A DNA stretch of 64,000 bases. Origin: Lentzea sp. NBRC 102530. Lineage in GTDB: Bacteria; Actinomycetota; Actinomycetes; Mycobacteriales; Pseudonocardiaceae. Position numbers and translations under genes: made by a program. Numbering within the stretch: position 1 is the first letter of the stretch; each line of letters starts with the position of its first letter. The DNA lies in contig NZ_BSTF01000001.1 in NCBI RefSeq assembly GCF_030269365.1, forward strand, positions 62,001-126,000, given 5' to 3'. The notes under the pieces were generated by a model, which was not told where the DNA came from, made no database searches, and worked only from the letters and a program-made list of their open reading frames with translations. Below, one piece after another: positions 17,467-26,222 of this stretch.

Positions 17467-18285
17467 GTGAACTTCAAGACCAAGCTGGGCCTGGGCATCC
17501 TGGCCTTCTTCACGCTGATCGCGGTGGTCGGCGAGTGGATCGCGCCGTACGACCCGTCCGCGATGAGCGACGACCTGCTGTCGCCGCCGTCCGGGTCGCA
17601 CTGGTTCGGCACGACCATGACCGGGCAGGACATCTTCTCCCAGGTGCTCGTGGGCACCAGGGGAGTGATGGTCGTCGGGCTGGTCTGCGGTGTGCTCGCG
17701 ACCTTCCTGTCGATCCTCGTCGGGGTGACCGCCGGGTTCCTCGGCGGCGCGGCCGACGAGGCGTTGTCCATGCTGTCCAACGTCTTCCTGGTGATCCCGG
17801 CGCTACCGCTGATCATCATCGTGGCCTCGATGCTGCCCTCGGCGGACACCGTGCTGATCGCCGCGGTGATCTCGCTGACGGCCTGGGCGTGGGGTGCGCG
17901 CATCCTGCGCGCCCAGACGATGTCGTTGCGGCGCAGGGACTTCGTGGAGGCCGCGCGGGCGTCCGGTGAACGCACGTGGCGCATCATCGTGTTCGAGGTG
18001 CTGCCGAACCTGCTGGCCGTCATCGGCTCCGGCTTCGTCGGCACGGTGATCTTCGCGGTCATGCTGCAGATCACCCTGTCGTTCGTCGGCGTGATCTCGC
18101 TGTCGACCTGGAACTGGGGCACGATCCTGTTCTGGGCGCAGAGCAACCAGGCGCTCGGCCTGGGCGCGTGGTGGTGGTTCGTCCCCGCCGGCCTGTGCAT
18201 CGCGTTGCTGGGCACGGCGCTGGCGCTGATCAACTTCGGGATCGACGAGTACGCGAATCCCCGGCTGCGGAAGGTGCGCGCATGA
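17467..18285 (+). CDS. ABC transporter permease (DppC/OppC type)
   Basis: A 272-residue permease starting with GTG 3 bases after the OppB-type stop. It has an N-terminal helix, the APYDPSAMSDDLLSPPSGSHWFGTT block characteristic of OppC, and an EAA loop at RRDFVEAARASGERTWRIIVFEVLPN. About six membrane segments. It is somewhat shorter than typical OppC (about 290-300). Partner of the preceding permease; its stop overlaps the next ATPase start (ATGA). Confidence 0.92.
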   Translation: MNFKTKLGLGILAFFTLIAVVGEWIAPYDPSAMSDDLLSPPSGSHWFGTTMTGQDIFSQVLVGTRGVMVVGLVCGVLATFLSILVGVTAGFLGGAADEALSMLSNVFLVIPALPLIIIVASMLPSADTVLIAAVISLTAWAWGARILRAQTMSLRRRDFVEAARASGERTWRIIVFEVLPNLLAVIGSGFVGTVIFAVMLQITLSFVGVISLSTWNWGTILFWAQSNQALGLGAWWWFVPAGLCIALLGTALALINFGIDEYANPRLRKVRA

Positions 18286-19238
18286 GCCCGGTGCTGGAGA
18301 TCCGCGATCTCTCGGTCGACTACGGCAGCCTGCGCGCCGTGCACAACGTCTCGCTGACGCTGAACAAGGGCGAGGTGCTCGGGCTCGCGGGAGAGTCGGG
18401 CAGCGGCAAGTCGACGCTGGCCTACGCCGCGACCCGGTTGCTGCAACCGCCGGGGCACACGCCGACCGGTCAGGTGCTCTTCAAGGGCAAGGACCTCCTG
18501 TCCCTGAGCGACAAGGAACTGCAGGTCCTGCGCTGGAGTGAGGTCTCGATCGTGTTCCAGGGCGCGATGAACGCCCTGAACCCGGTCCTCTCGGTCGCCA
18601 CGCAGCTCGACGACGTCCTGCGCACCCACCGGCCGCAGATGAAGAAGCCGGAGCGCGTCGCCAGGGCCCGCGAGCTGCTGGGCCTGGTCGGCATCCCGAC
18701 CGACCGGCTCTCGGCCTACCCGCACCAGCTCTCCGGCGGCATGCGGCAGCGCGTGATGATCGCCATGGCGCTCGCGCTGGAACCCGAGATCGTGATCATG
18801 GACGAGCCGACCACCGCACTGGACGTGGTGGTGCAGCGCCAGATCCTCGGCCAGATGATGCGGCTGCGCGAGACGCTCGGCTTCTCGGTCGTCTTCATCA
18901 CCCACGACATCTCGCTGCTGGTCGAGTTCTCCGACCGGATCGCGATCATGTACGGCGGGCGCGTGGTCGAGGAGGCACCGGCCAGTGAGATCTACCGGGC
19001 CGCCAAGCATCCGTACAGCAAGGGTTTGCTGGGCTCGTTCCCGGCGTTGCGCGGTCCCCGGCGTGAGCTGAAGGGCATCCCGGGCTCGCCGCCGGACCTG
19101 CGCTCGATGCCGTCCGGGTGCCCGTTCCACCCGCGCTGCCCGTCCGCCATGGACGTGTGCGGTGAGCGGATGCCGTCGCTCGAGAACGTCGAGGAGCAGC
19201 GCCGGGTGGCGTGCTGGTTGGAGGACGTGCGTGTCTGA
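18282..19238 (+). CDS. ABC transporter ATPase (DppD/OppD type)
   Basis: A 318-residue ATPase. Walker [11 protein letters not shown]-loop IVFQGAMNALNP, signature LSGGMRQR, Walker B IVIMDEP, switch His ITHDISLL, and C-terminal CPFHPRCPSAMDVC cysteines. In the Q-loop neighbourhood the usual QDP is QGA, which is common in OppD-type subunits. It ends inside the GH1 start region: the GH1 GTG lies 8 bases before the end of this gene, so import and hydrolysis functions are translationally linked. Confidence 0.93.
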   Translation: MSPVLEIRDLSVDYGSLRAVHNVSLTLNKGEVLGLAGESGSGKSTLAYAATRLLQPPGHTPTGQVLFKGKDLLSLSDKELQVLRWSEVSIVFQGAMNALNPVLSVATQLDDVLRTHRPQMKKPERVARARELLGLVGIPTDRLSAYPHQLSGGMRQRVMIAMALALEPEIVIMDEPTTALDVVVQRQILGQMMRLRETLGFSVVFITHDISLLVEFSDRIAIMYGGRVVEEAPASEIYRAAKHPYSKGLLGSFPALRGPRRELKGIPGSPPDLRSMPSGCPFHPRCPSAMDVCGERMPSLENVEEQRRVACWLEDVRV

Positions 19239-20580
19239 AGTGACAGCGTCTGATCCTCTCGCGGGTCTACCGGCCGACTTCTTCTGGGGCGTCGCGACCT
19301 CGGCGTACCAGATCGAGGGCGCGTTTGACGAGGACGGCAGAACGCTGTCCATCTGGGACACCTTCTCCCGTCGTCCCGGCGCCGTCGTGAACGGGGAGAA
19401 CGGCGACGTGGCCTGCGACCACTACCACCGGATGCCGTCCGACGTGGCGATGATCGCGCGGCTCGGCGTCGACAAGTACCGGTTCTCCGTGTCGTGGCCG
19501 CGCATCCAGCCCGGCGGCCGCGGCCCGGTGAACGCCAGGGGCGTCGACTTCTACTCCCGGCTCGTGGACGAGCTGCTGGGCAAGGGCGTCGACCCCTGGC
19601 TCACGCTCTACCACTGGGACCTGCCGCAGGAGCTCGAGGACGCGGGCGGCTGGCCGCACCGCGACACCGCCTACCGCTTCGCCGAGTTCGCGGGCCTCGT
19701 GCACGACGCGCTGGGCGACCGCGTGCCGACATGGACGACGCTGAACGAGCCGTGGTGCTCGGCGATGCTCGGCTACGACACCGGCAGGCACGCCCCGGGC
19801 CGCACGAACTTCGCCGAGGCCATGCGCGCCACGCACCACCTGCTGCTGGCCCACGGCCTGGCCGCCCAGGAACTGCGCTCGCGCGGCGTGGCGTCGCTCG
19901 GCATCACGCTGAACCTGGGCACGCACTCCGCCGCGTCGGACGACCCGCGCGACCTCGACGCGGCGCGGCGCGCCGACGGCCTGGGCAGCCGGATCTACCT
20001 GGACCCGTTGGTGCACGGGCGTTATCCCGAGGACGTGCTGGCCGACATCGCCGCGCGCGGTGCCGAGATCCCGGCCCGGTCCGGCGACCTGGACATCATC
20101 TCGACACCCATCGACGTCCTCGGCGTGAACTACTACACCTCGCACGTGCACCGCGCGACCGACGACCCGGCGGTGACCGAGGTGGTGCCGCAGGGCCTGC
20201 CGGTCACCGCGATGGGCTGGGAGATCGTGCCAGAGGGCTTCACGTCGTTGCTGGTGCGCCTGCAGCAGGACTACGGCCTGCCGATGGTGATCACCGAGAA
20301 CGGCGCCGCGTTCGACGACCTCGACGTCGAGGACGGCTACGTCGCCGACGCCGACCGCGTCGAGTACCTGCGGTCGCACATCGGTGCCGTGGCCGCCGCC
20401 GTACGGGCCGGTGCGGACGTGCGCGGGTATCTCGCGTGGTCGCTGATGGACAACTTCGAGTGGGGCTACGGGTACGGCAAGCGGTTCGGCATCGTGCGGG
20501 TCGACTACGAGACGCAGCAACGCACGTTGAAGCAGAGCGCGCAGTGGTACCGCGACCTCATCACCAGGTCACGCGCCTAG
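19231..20580 (+). CDS. GH1 family beta-glucosidase
   Basis: A 449-residue cytoplasmic GH1 enzyme without signal peptide. The family signature FFWGVATSAYQIEGA is at the N-terminus, the acid/base Glu in TLNEPWCSAMLGY and the nucleophile Glu in VITENGAAF. It retains the GH1 W-S-L-M-D-N-F-E-W sugar-binding segment. It should release glucose from imported cellobiose, laminaribiose or similar disaccharides. GTG start at 19231 preceded by GGAGG and overlapping the ATPase gene. It is the last gene of the operon and is followed by a strong hairpin. Confidence 0.93.
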   Translation: MSEVTASDPLAGLPADFFWGVATSAYQIEGAFDEDGRTLSIWDTFSRRPGAVVNGENGDVACDHYHRMPSDVAMIARLGVDKYRFSVSWPRIQPGGRGPVNARGVDFYSRLVDELLGKGVDPWLTLYHWDLPQELEDAGGWPHRDTAYRFAEFAGLVHDALGDRVPTWTTLNEPWCSAMLGYDTGRHAPGRTNFAEAMRATHHLLLAHGLAAQELRSRGVASLGITLNLGTHSAASDDPRDLDAARRADGLGSRIYLDPLVHGRYPEDVLADIAARGAEIPARSGDLDIISTPIDVLGVNYYTSHVHRATDDPAVTEVVPQGLPVTAMGWEIVPEGFTSLLVRLQQDYGLPMVITENGAAFDDLDVEDGYVADADRVEYLRSHIGAVAAAVRAGADVRGYLAWSLMDNFEWGYGYGKRFGIVRVDYETQQRTLKQSAQWYRDLITRSRA

Positions 20581-20593
20581 AGTTGCCTGATCT

Positions 20594-20640
20594 CCGGCCC
20601 GGCCGTCGTGGTCTCCGCGCCCTCACAACGGCCGGGCCGG
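20594..20640 (+). terminator. Strong hairpin after GH1 gene
   Basis: CCGGCCCGGCCGT, 21-base loop, ACGGCCGGGCCGG: thirteen perfect GC-rich pairs starting 14 bases after the stop codon, followed by TTCCATCTTC. Likely terminator of the sugar operon. Confidence 0.7.
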
Positions 20641-20729
20641 TTCCATCTTCACGCCTCGAACCCCGGTGGAGCGGCACTCGCGCACGGGCGTTCTCGCGAT
20701 CCAGCGACGTGGATCACGTCCGAATGCAC

Positions 20730-20762
20730 TAGCTAAGGTATGCCTTAGTTAAGTTAGGGTTA
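20730..20762 (+). promoter_or_regulatory. Iron box (IdeR/DmdR-type) upstream of ornithine hydroxylase
   Basis: An A/T-rich island in otherwise GC-rich DNA with CTAAGG, TATG, CCTTAG (20733-20748) followed by TTAAGTTAGGGTTAC. It resembles overlapping sites of the IdeR/DmdR1 consensus TTAGGTTAGGCTAACCTAA, about 40-65 bases before the start codon. Iron repression of the siderophore gene is the expected outcome. Confidence 0.65.
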
Positions 20763-20797
20763 CTTTACGCTGCTGGGAGTGCTTGGAGAGGATCGCG

Positions 20798-22048
20798 ATG
20801 GAACCGGTGTTAGACCTGGCCGGAATCGGCTTCGGGCCGTCCAACCTCGCTCTCGCGATCGCCGTGGAGGAGCACGCACTACCCGTCAGAGCCCGCTTCT
20901 TCGAACGGCAGCAGCGCTTCGGCTGGCACCGCGGCATGCTGCTCGAGGACGCCACGATGCAGGTGTCGTTCCTCAAGGACCTCGTCACGCTGCGCAACCC
21001 CACCAGCGGGTTCAGCTTCCTCTGCTACCTGCGCGACCGCGGCCGGTTGATCGACTTCGTCAACCACAAGAACCTCTTCCCGTTGCGCAAGGAGTTCCAC
21101 GACTACTTCGAGTGGGCCGCGGCCAGGGTCGGGCACCACGTGTCGTACGGCGTGGAGGTCTCCCAGGTCCGCACCTGCGCCGAGGGCTTCGAGTTCACGG
21201 CCGGGGACCAAGACGTCCGGACGCGCAACCTGGTGCTCGCTACCGGCCTCGAGGCGAACCTGCCCGACGGCATCGAGGCCGGCGACCGCATCTGGCACAA
21301 CAAGGACCTGCTCACCCGCGTCGACACGCTGAAGGACCCGCGCCAGGTCGTCGTGGTCGGCGCCGGTCAGAGCGCCGCCGAGGCCGTCGCGTTCTTCCAC
21401 GACCGCTTCCCCGGGGCCGAGGTGCACGGCGTCTTCGCCCGCTACGGCTACAGCCCCGCCGACGACAGCTCGTTCGCGAACCGCATCTTCGACCCCGCCG
21501 CCGTGGACGACTTCTACGCCGCGCCGGAAGAGGTCAAGGCCAAGCTCATGGGCTACCACGCCAACACCAACTACGGCGTGGTCGACGGCGACCTGATCGA
21601 GGAGCTCTACCGCCGGGTCTACCGCGAGAAGGTCGTCGGCAGGCAGAGGTTGTTGCTGCACAACACCTCTCGCCTCACCGGCGTCACCACCGACGGCAAG
21701 TGCGTGGTCGAGTCGCTCGCCGACGGCAGCCGTCTGCCGATCGACGCCGACGTGATCGTCTACGCCACCGGCTACCGCCCCGCGAACCCCGTCCGCCTGC
21801 TCGGCGACCTCGCCGGCCACTGCGCGCGGGACGAACGAGGCCGTCTGCAGGTCACCCGCGACTACCGCGTCGTCACCGACGACGGCCTGCGCGGCGGCAT
21901 CTACCTGCAGGGCGGCACCGAGCACACGCACGGCATCACCTCGTCGCTGCTGTCCAACACCGCCGTGCGCGTCGGCGAGATCCTCGACTCGGTGCTGCGC
22001 CGCGTCGCCCGGCACCACTCCGAGTTCACGCTCCACGCCGTCCAGTAG
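20798..22048 (+). CDS. L-ornithine N5-monooxygenase / lysine N6-hydroxylase family (siderophore biosynthesis)
   Basis: A 416-residue flavin-dependent N-hydroxylating monooxygenase. The FAD motif is GIGFGPSNLALAI, the conserved block MQVSFLKDLVTLRNPTSGFS is typical of PvdA/SidA ornithine hydroxylases, the NADPH motif is VVVGAGQSAAEA, and ATGYRPANP lies near the C-terminus. It makes N5-hydroxyornithine (or N6-hydroxylysine) for hydroxamate siderophores. ATG at 20798 with GGAGAGG six bases upstream. It is preceded by an iron box and followed by MbtH. No NRPS or synthetase gene is in the window. Confidence 0.88.
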   Translation: MEPVLDLAGIGFGPSNLALAIAVEEHALPVRARFFERQQRFGWHRGMLLEDATMQVSFLKDLVTLRNPTSGFSFLCYLRDRGRLIDFVNHKNLFPLRKEFHDYFEWAAARVGHHVSYGVEVSQVRTCAEGFEFTAGDQDVRTRNLVLATGLEANLPDGIEAGDRIWHNKDLLTRVDTLKDPRQVVVVGAGQSAAEAVAFFHDRFPGAEVHGVFARYGYSPADDSSFANRIFDPAAVDDFYAAPEEVKAKLMGYHANTNYGVVDGDLIEELYRRVYREKVVGRQRLLLHNTSRLTGVTTDGKCVVESLADGSRLPIDADVIVYATGYRPANPVRLLGDLAGHCARDERGRLQVTRDYRVVTDDGLRGGIYLQGGTEHTHGITSSLLSNTAVRVGEILDSVLRRVARHHSEFTLHAVQ

Positions 22049-22069
22049 CTCCACCGAGGAAGGACCGTC

Positions 22070-22264
22070 ATGACCAACCCGTTCGAGGACCCGCAGGGCC
22101 GATTCTTCGTGCTGGTCAACGAGGAACAGCAGCACTCGCTGTGGCCGACGTTCGCGGACGTGCCCGCCGGGTGGACCAAGGTGTTCGGCGAGGAGAGCCG
22201 CGAGGCGTGCCTGGCGTACGTCGAGGAGAACTGGACGGACCTCAGGCCCGCATCCATCCGTTGA
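22070..22264 (+). CDS. MbtH-family NRPS accessory protein
   Basis: A 64-residue MbtH protein that binds and activates NRPS adenylation domains. The family pattern is complete: [30 protein letters not shown], then [14 protein letters not shown]. It starts 21 bases after the hydroxylase stop with GAGGAAGGACC as ribosome site and is surely co-transcribed. Its partner NRPS must lie elsewhere in the genome. Confidence 0.95.
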   Translation: MTNPFEDPQGRFFVLVNEEQQHSLWPTFADVPAGWTKVFGEESREACLAYVEENWTDLRPASIR

Positions 22265-22452
22265 GATGGTCGGCGAACGTGCGTGCGCCCACCGCGTGGC
22301 CAGGGCTGAGGCTCCCGCCCGCGTGGTGGGCGCGGTACGTCGCCCCCGTGCCCTCAACGGCACGAGCACCGGCGGCAGTTCCGACCGCGCGCCCGGCAGT
22401 GTCGCGACGACGTGCCCGCCCGGTGCTCCGCCGCCACCCGTGACGACGAAGG

Positions 22453-23271
22453 TCAGGCGTCCACCCTGGCGCGGTGGTAGTAGGCCAGCACGACGGTGCC
22501 GGAGACGGCGGCCACGGCGCTGATCACCAGGCCCGCCTGCGACAGCGCGCTCATGCCGGTGCCCTCGCCGAGCAGCGTGATGCCGATCCACGCGGCCACG
22601 ATCGGGTTGACCACGGTCTGCCCGGCCACGACCAGGTCGGGCGGGCCCGCGGCGTAGCCGAGCTGGATGAACCAGGCGCCGGTCAGGAACGCGATCGCCA
22701 GCCCGCCGAGCGAGAACCACTCGATCACCGGCAACGCCGTGGTGACGTCCCGGACGAGGACCGCGACCAGGCCGTACAGGATGCCGGCGCCGATCGAGAG
22801 CGACAACGCGCGCACCGTGTCCGCGGTGAACGTCGCGGCCACCACGCACACCAGCACACCCGCGACCACGAGCTGACCCGCCTGCAACGCCACGTTCGGC
22901 GACACCTGCGTCAGGACGGCCGCGCCCGCCGTGATCGACACGAACACCACGATCCCGGCCGTCGCCACCAGCACCGCGACGGCGAGCATGCCCGTGAAGC
23001 GGCGGGCCCCGGCGACCGCGATGATCGGGATGGCCAGCGCGTTCAGCGGCGCGACCACCGAGACCGGGGCCAGCGCCAGTGCGACGACCTGCAACACGGC
23101 GCAGGCGAACAGGACCAGGAACCCGGAGACCCACCGGCGCGAGCGCACGAGCTGGTGGGCCGAGCTCAGCTTGAGGCCGGGCAGCTCACGCACGCCGGCG
23201 TGCTGCCACATCGCGCCCAGTGCACTGCACCCGGCCGCGAGCACCGCGCACAGAATCGCGACCCCGACCAC
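22453..23271 (-). CDS. DMT/EamA-type multi-pass membrane transporter
   Basis: A 272-residue integral membrane protein with about nine to ten hydrophobic segments (such as FLVLFACAVLQVVALALAPVSVVAPLNALAIPIIAV). The pattern matches the drug/metabolite transporter superfamily (DMT, NIPA/EamA-like). The substrate is unknown. The gene converges on the MbtH gene, leaving a 188-base space (22265-22452) in which I find no convincing gene. It is divergent from the YtrA-type regulator across 64 bases that hold the GntR operator, so that regulator could also affect it. Confidence 0.8.
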   Translation of the reverse strand: MVGVAILCAVLAAGCSALGAMWQHAGVRELPGLKLSSAHQLVRSRRWVSGFLVLFACAVLQVVALALAPVSVVAPLNALAIPIIAVAGARRFTGMLAVAVLVATAGIVVFVSITAGAAVLTQVSPNVALQAGQLVVAGVLVCVVAATFTADTVRALSLSIGAGILYGLVAVLVRDVTTALPVIEWFSLGGLAIAFLTGAWFIQLGYAAGPPDLVVAGQTVVNPIVAAWIGITLLGEGTGMSALSQAGLVISAVAAVSGTVVLAYYHRARVDA

Positions 23272-23299
23272 GTGGCCGATCCTACCTCGTCGCTGCTAT

Positions 23300-23323
23300 G
23301 GTTCATTACATGAGTAACGAACC
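23300..23323. promoter_or_regulatory. Operator of the YtrA-type GntR regulator
   Basis: GGTTC-A-TTAC, 4 bases, GTAA-C-GAACC: a 24-bp near-perfect dyad (nine of ten arm positions pair) 12 bases before the GntR start codon and within the divergent promoter region. YtrA-subfamily regulators bind such sites in front of their own ABC operons. Confidence 0.7.
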
Positions 23324-23335
23324 AGGGAACTAGCG

Positions 23336-23704
23336 ATGTTCGACGACCGGAGCCCGATCTACCGGCAGATCGCCGACCGGATCAAGGCGGACGTGCTCAG
23401 CGGGGCGTTGAAGGCGGATGAGCAGGTCATGTCGACCAACCAGTACGCCTCCTACTACCGGATCAACCCGGCGACGGCCGCGAAGGCGTTCCAGCAGCTC
23501 GTGGACGAGCAGGTGCTCTACAAGAAGAGGGGGATCGGGATGTTCGTGAGCGCGCAGGCTCGCGACATGCTGCGGGCACAGGGGAGGGAGACCTTCTTCG
23601 GCGAGGTCGTGGACCCGATGGTGGCGGAGGCGCGCGCCATCGGCATTCCGCTCGCGGAGGTCATCCGCAGGATCGAGCAGCACGAGGACAACGGGGGCGT
23701 GTGA
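23336..23704 (+). CDS. YtrA-subfamily GntR transcriptional regulator
   Basis: A 122-residue regulator: winged HTH typical of GntR (PIYRQIADRIKADVLSGALKADEQVMSTNQYASYYRINPATAAKAFQQL) plus the short dimerising tail characteristic of YtrA proteins, which lack a large effector domain. It begins 12 bases after a dyad operator and overlaps the next gene by one base. It is the first gene of a regulator-ATPase-permease operon, as for Bacillus ytr genes, which respond to cell-wall antibiotics. The inducer here is unknown. Confidence 0.88.
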   Translation: MFDDRSPIYRQIADRIKADVLSGALKADEQVMSTNQYASYYRINPATAAKAFQQLVDEQVLYKKRGIGMFVSAQARDMLRAQGRETFFGEVVDPMVAEARAIGIPLAEVIRRIEQHEDNGGV

Positions 23705-24579
23705 TGCAGATCGACGTGCAGGGTTTAAGCGTCCGCTACGGCGACGTGACGGCCATCGACGACATGAGCTTCTCCCTGGCCGGCAACAAGATCTACGGCC
23801 TGCTGGGGCGCAACGGCTCGGGCAAGACCAGCCTGATGTCGGCGCTCGCGGGCTACCGCAAGCCTTCAGGAAGCGTTCAGCTCGACGGAGCACCCGTCTT
23901 CGAGAACGCCGCCGCGATGCGCCAGGTGTGCCTGGTCCGGCACTCGGCCGACGCCGCGGACAAGGGGGACAAGGTCTCGTACGTGCTGGAGTACGGCGCG
24001 GCCTGGCGGGACACGTGGGACAACGACTACGCGCTCGAACTCGCCGAGCTGTTCAAGATCGGGCTGAAGACCAAGGTGGGCGCGCTGTCGCTCGGACAGC
24101 GGTCCGCGCTCGGCGTCGTGATCGGGCTCGCCAGCCGGTCGCCGCTGACGATGCTCGACGAGGCGCACCTCGGCATGGACACGCCGACGCGGTACGCGTT
24201 CTACGACGCGCTGCTCAACGACTTCATGGCGCACCCGCGCACGATCATCCTCTCCACTCACCTGATCGAGGAGCTGGCCTCGCTGCTGGAGGAGGTCGTG
24301 ATCATCGACGCCGGCCGGCTGGTGCTCCAGGAGGAGGCCGACGTGCTGCGCTCGCGCGGCACCGAGGTCACCGGCAACGCCGCCGACGTCGACGAGTTCA
24401 CCGCGACGCTGACCGTGCTGAGCGAGAAGTCGTTGGGGCGCACCAAGGCCGCGATGGTCTACGGCACGCTGGACGACGACCAGCTCGTGCGGGCGCGGCA
24501 GCTCGGGCTGGAACTCGGGCCGATCGCGTTGCAGGACCTGTTCGTGCACCTCACCGACCCGGTCGGAGGCAAGCGGTGA
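23704..24579 (+). CDS. ABC transporter ATP-binding protein of YtrA-linked exporter
   Basis: A 291-residue ATPase. Walker A is GRNGSGKTS. The signature is LSLGQRSAL rather than LSGGQ, and Walker B reads LTMLDEAHLGMD with Ala in place of the usual Pro after the catalytic Glu. Both variations are frequent in YtrB/EcsA-like exporters. The H-loop is STHLIEEL. The ATG overlaps the GntR stop by one base and the gene ends in a GTGA overlap with the membrane partner. Likely powers efflux or membrane-stress functions. Confidence 0.88.
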   Translation: MQIDVQGLSVRYGDVTAIDDMSFSLAGNKIYGLLGRNGSGKTSLMSALAGYRKPSGSVQLDGAPVFENAAAMRQVCLVRHSADAADKGDKVSYVLEYGAAWRDTWDNDYALELAELFKIGLKTKVGALSLGQRSALGVVIGLASRSPLTMLDEAHLGMDTPTRYAFYDALLNDFMAHPRTIILSTHLIEELASLLEEVVIIDAGRLVLQEEADVLRSRGTEVTGNAADVDEFTATLTVLSEKSLGRTKAAMVYGTLDDDQLVRARQLGLELGPIALQDLFVHLTDPVGGKR

Positions 24580-25232
24580 AGATCTTCCGGCACCTGGCCT
24601 CGGCGCTCGGCGCGTTCTGCGCGCTGGCCGCACTGGGCGCTTTCGCGTTCGCCGTCGTGCTCACGTTCGTGGTGTCCGCCTTCAAGGACGTCGAGATCAG
24701 CGCGTGGAACGTGGTGATGTCGCAGGTCGCGCGCTGGTTCCTGTTCTGGGTCGGCATCTACCTGGTCCACAACGTGCTGCCGATCGCCGTCGCGCACGGC
24801 CGCACCCGCCGGGAGTTCTTCCTGGCCGCGTCGGCGTTCTCGGTGGCGCTCGCGGCCGTGGCGGCGCTGCTCGGCTGGCTCGGGTTCGTCGCGGAGGGCG
24901 GGATCTACGCGCTGATGGACTGGCAGGCCGACGAGCACGGCTCGCCGCTGGCGTACGTCCTGATGTTCCTGGTGTGGACGGCGGTCGGCATGTTCTGCGC
25001 GGCCGCCTTCGACCGGTACGGCTCCGCCGGCGTGTTCTCGGTGCCGGTCGGGTTCGTGCTGGCGATCATCTCGACCACGCACATCCCCGGGGCGGGCCGC
25101 TGGCCGATCGTCCCGAACCTGCCGACCGCGGTGGGCGCGGGCTGGCACCTGCTGTCGCTGGCCGCGTTCGTGGTCGCGCTCGGTCTCACCTGGGTCATCG
25201 TGCGGAACGCCCCGGTGCGGGTGCGTTCCTAG
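24576..25232 (+). CDS. ABC transporter membrane subunit (YtrA-linked)
   Basis: A 218-residue protein with about six membrane helices (FCALAALGAFAFAVVLTFVV near the N-terminus, several more to the end). GTG start in the GTGA overlap with the ATPase gene. It resembles the permease subunits of GntR/YtrA-controlled ABC exporters. No enzymatic motif is seen. The end lies 9 bases from the convergent second LacI gene. Confidence 0.8.
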   Translation: MKIFRHLASALGAFCALAALGAFAFAVVLTFVVSAFKDVEISAWNVVMSQVARWFLFWVGIYLVHNVLPIAVAHGRTRREFFLAASAFSVALAAVAALLGWLGFVAEGGIYALMDWQADEHGSPLAYVLMFLVWTAVGMFCAAAFDRYGSAGVFSVPVGFVLAIISTTHIPGAGRWPIVPNLPTAVGAGWHLLSLAAFVVALGLTWVIVRNAPVRVRS

Positions 25233-25241
25233 GACCTGTGT

Positions 25242-26222
25242 TCAGCCGCTCTCCCGCACCACCAACGAGGGTTCGAAGACCACTGAGGTGGCGGGGGAGT
25301 GCGGCGCGGCGAGCTGGCGCAGCAGTTGCCTCGCCATCTCCGCGGCCATGTCGGTGATCGGCTGCCGCACGGTCGTGAGCTCGGGTTCGGTGGTCAGCGC
25401 GGCACTGCTGTCGTCGAACCCCACGACCGCCACGTCGTCGGGGACCTTGCGCCCCGCGCGGTGCAGCACCGGGATCGCGCCGTTCGCCATCAGGTCGGAG
25501 GCGACGAACACGCCGTCGACGTCGGGGCAGCAGCGCAGCAGTTGTTCCATCGCCCGCACGCCGGACTGGCGGGTGAAGTCGCCGTGCACCACCACGGCGT
25601 CCGGCACCTCGGCGAGGAACCCGGCCAGCCGGTCCTGGCCCGCCGGGGTGTCCTGCGGGCCGGTGATCGTGGCGATCCGCCCGCACCGCAACGACTTGAG
25701 TCGTCTTCCGGCGAGCGCGGCGCCGGCCGTCTGGTTCACGTCGACGTAGGTGATCGGCATCGGTTTGAGCGGACGGCCCGCGAGCACGACCGGCAGCCCG
25801 GCCGCGATCAGCCGGCCCGGCACCGGGTCCGCCGGGTCGGTGTGCACGAGGATCACGCCGTCCAGGCGCCCGCACCGCAGGTCGCTCAGCGCCTGCTCGC
25901 GGGTGCCCGGCCCGGTCATCATCAGCACCAGGTGGATGCCGAGCGGGCGCACGACCCTCGTCACGCCGCTGACCACGCTCGCGAGGTGCGGGTCGCCGTC
26001 CATCCGGCGTTCGTCGGGCAGCAGCAGGCCGATGGCGTCGGCGCGGCGGGTGACGAGCGAGCGCGCGGCGATGTTCGGCAGGTAACCCGTGCTGGAGATG
26101 GCCTTCTCGACGGCGTGCCGCAGCGACTCGTCGACGCTGGACGCGCCGTTGACCACTCTCGACGCGGTCGCACGCGACACCCCGGCCACGCGGGCCACCT
26201 CCTCCAGGGTCACGCGCTTCAC
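25242..26222 (-). CDS. LacI-family regulator, candidate regulator of the GAGAGCGCTCTC regulon
   Basis: A 326-residue LacI protein. The HTH is VTLEEVARVAGVSRATASRVVNGASSVDES and the sensor domain ends in DDVAVVGFDDSSAALTTEPELTTVRQP. The recognition region SRATxSRVVNG is close to CebR-type repressors. It is the third gene of the DUF1996-DUF305-LacI operon (GTGA overlap with the DUF305 gene), and that operon carries a GAGAGCGCTCTC operator upstream. Self-control through this box is therefore natural, and the same box in front of the sugar ABC operon and the GH16 gene would make this the regulon repressor. That step is inference. Confidence 0.9.
   Translation of the reverse strand: MKRVTLEEVARVAGVSRATASRVVNGASSVDESLRHAVEKAISSTGYLPNIAARSLVTRRADAIGLLLPDERRMDGDPHLASVVSGVTRVVRPLGIHLVLMMTGPGTREQALSDLRCGRLDGVILVHTDPADPVPGRLIAAGLPVVLAGRPLKPMPITYVDVNQTAGAALAGRRLKSLRCGRIATITGPQDTPAGQDRLAGFLAEVPDAVVVHGDFTRQSGVRAMEQLLRCCPDVDGVFVASDLMANGAIPVLHRAGRKVPDDVAVVGFDDSSAALTTEPELTTVRQPITDMAAEMARQLLRQLAAPHSPATSVVFEPSLVVRESG

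Noticed and set aside
20798..22264. Siderophore NRPS gene cluster
   Set aside because: Only the hydroxylase and MbtH are present; the flanking genes are a sugar operon and a DMT transporter.
22265..22452. Possible remnant coding region between MbtH and the DMT transporter
   Set aside because: Open frames exist on both strands but none has a start with a ribosome site or a recognisable motif; I cannot support a pseudogene.
20879..23134. A 751-codon minus-strand open frame opposite the hydroxylase and MbtH genes
   Set aside because: It lies antisense to two well-supported genes, its translation is Arg/Gly/Val-rich without motifs, and long antisense frames are usual at this G+C content.
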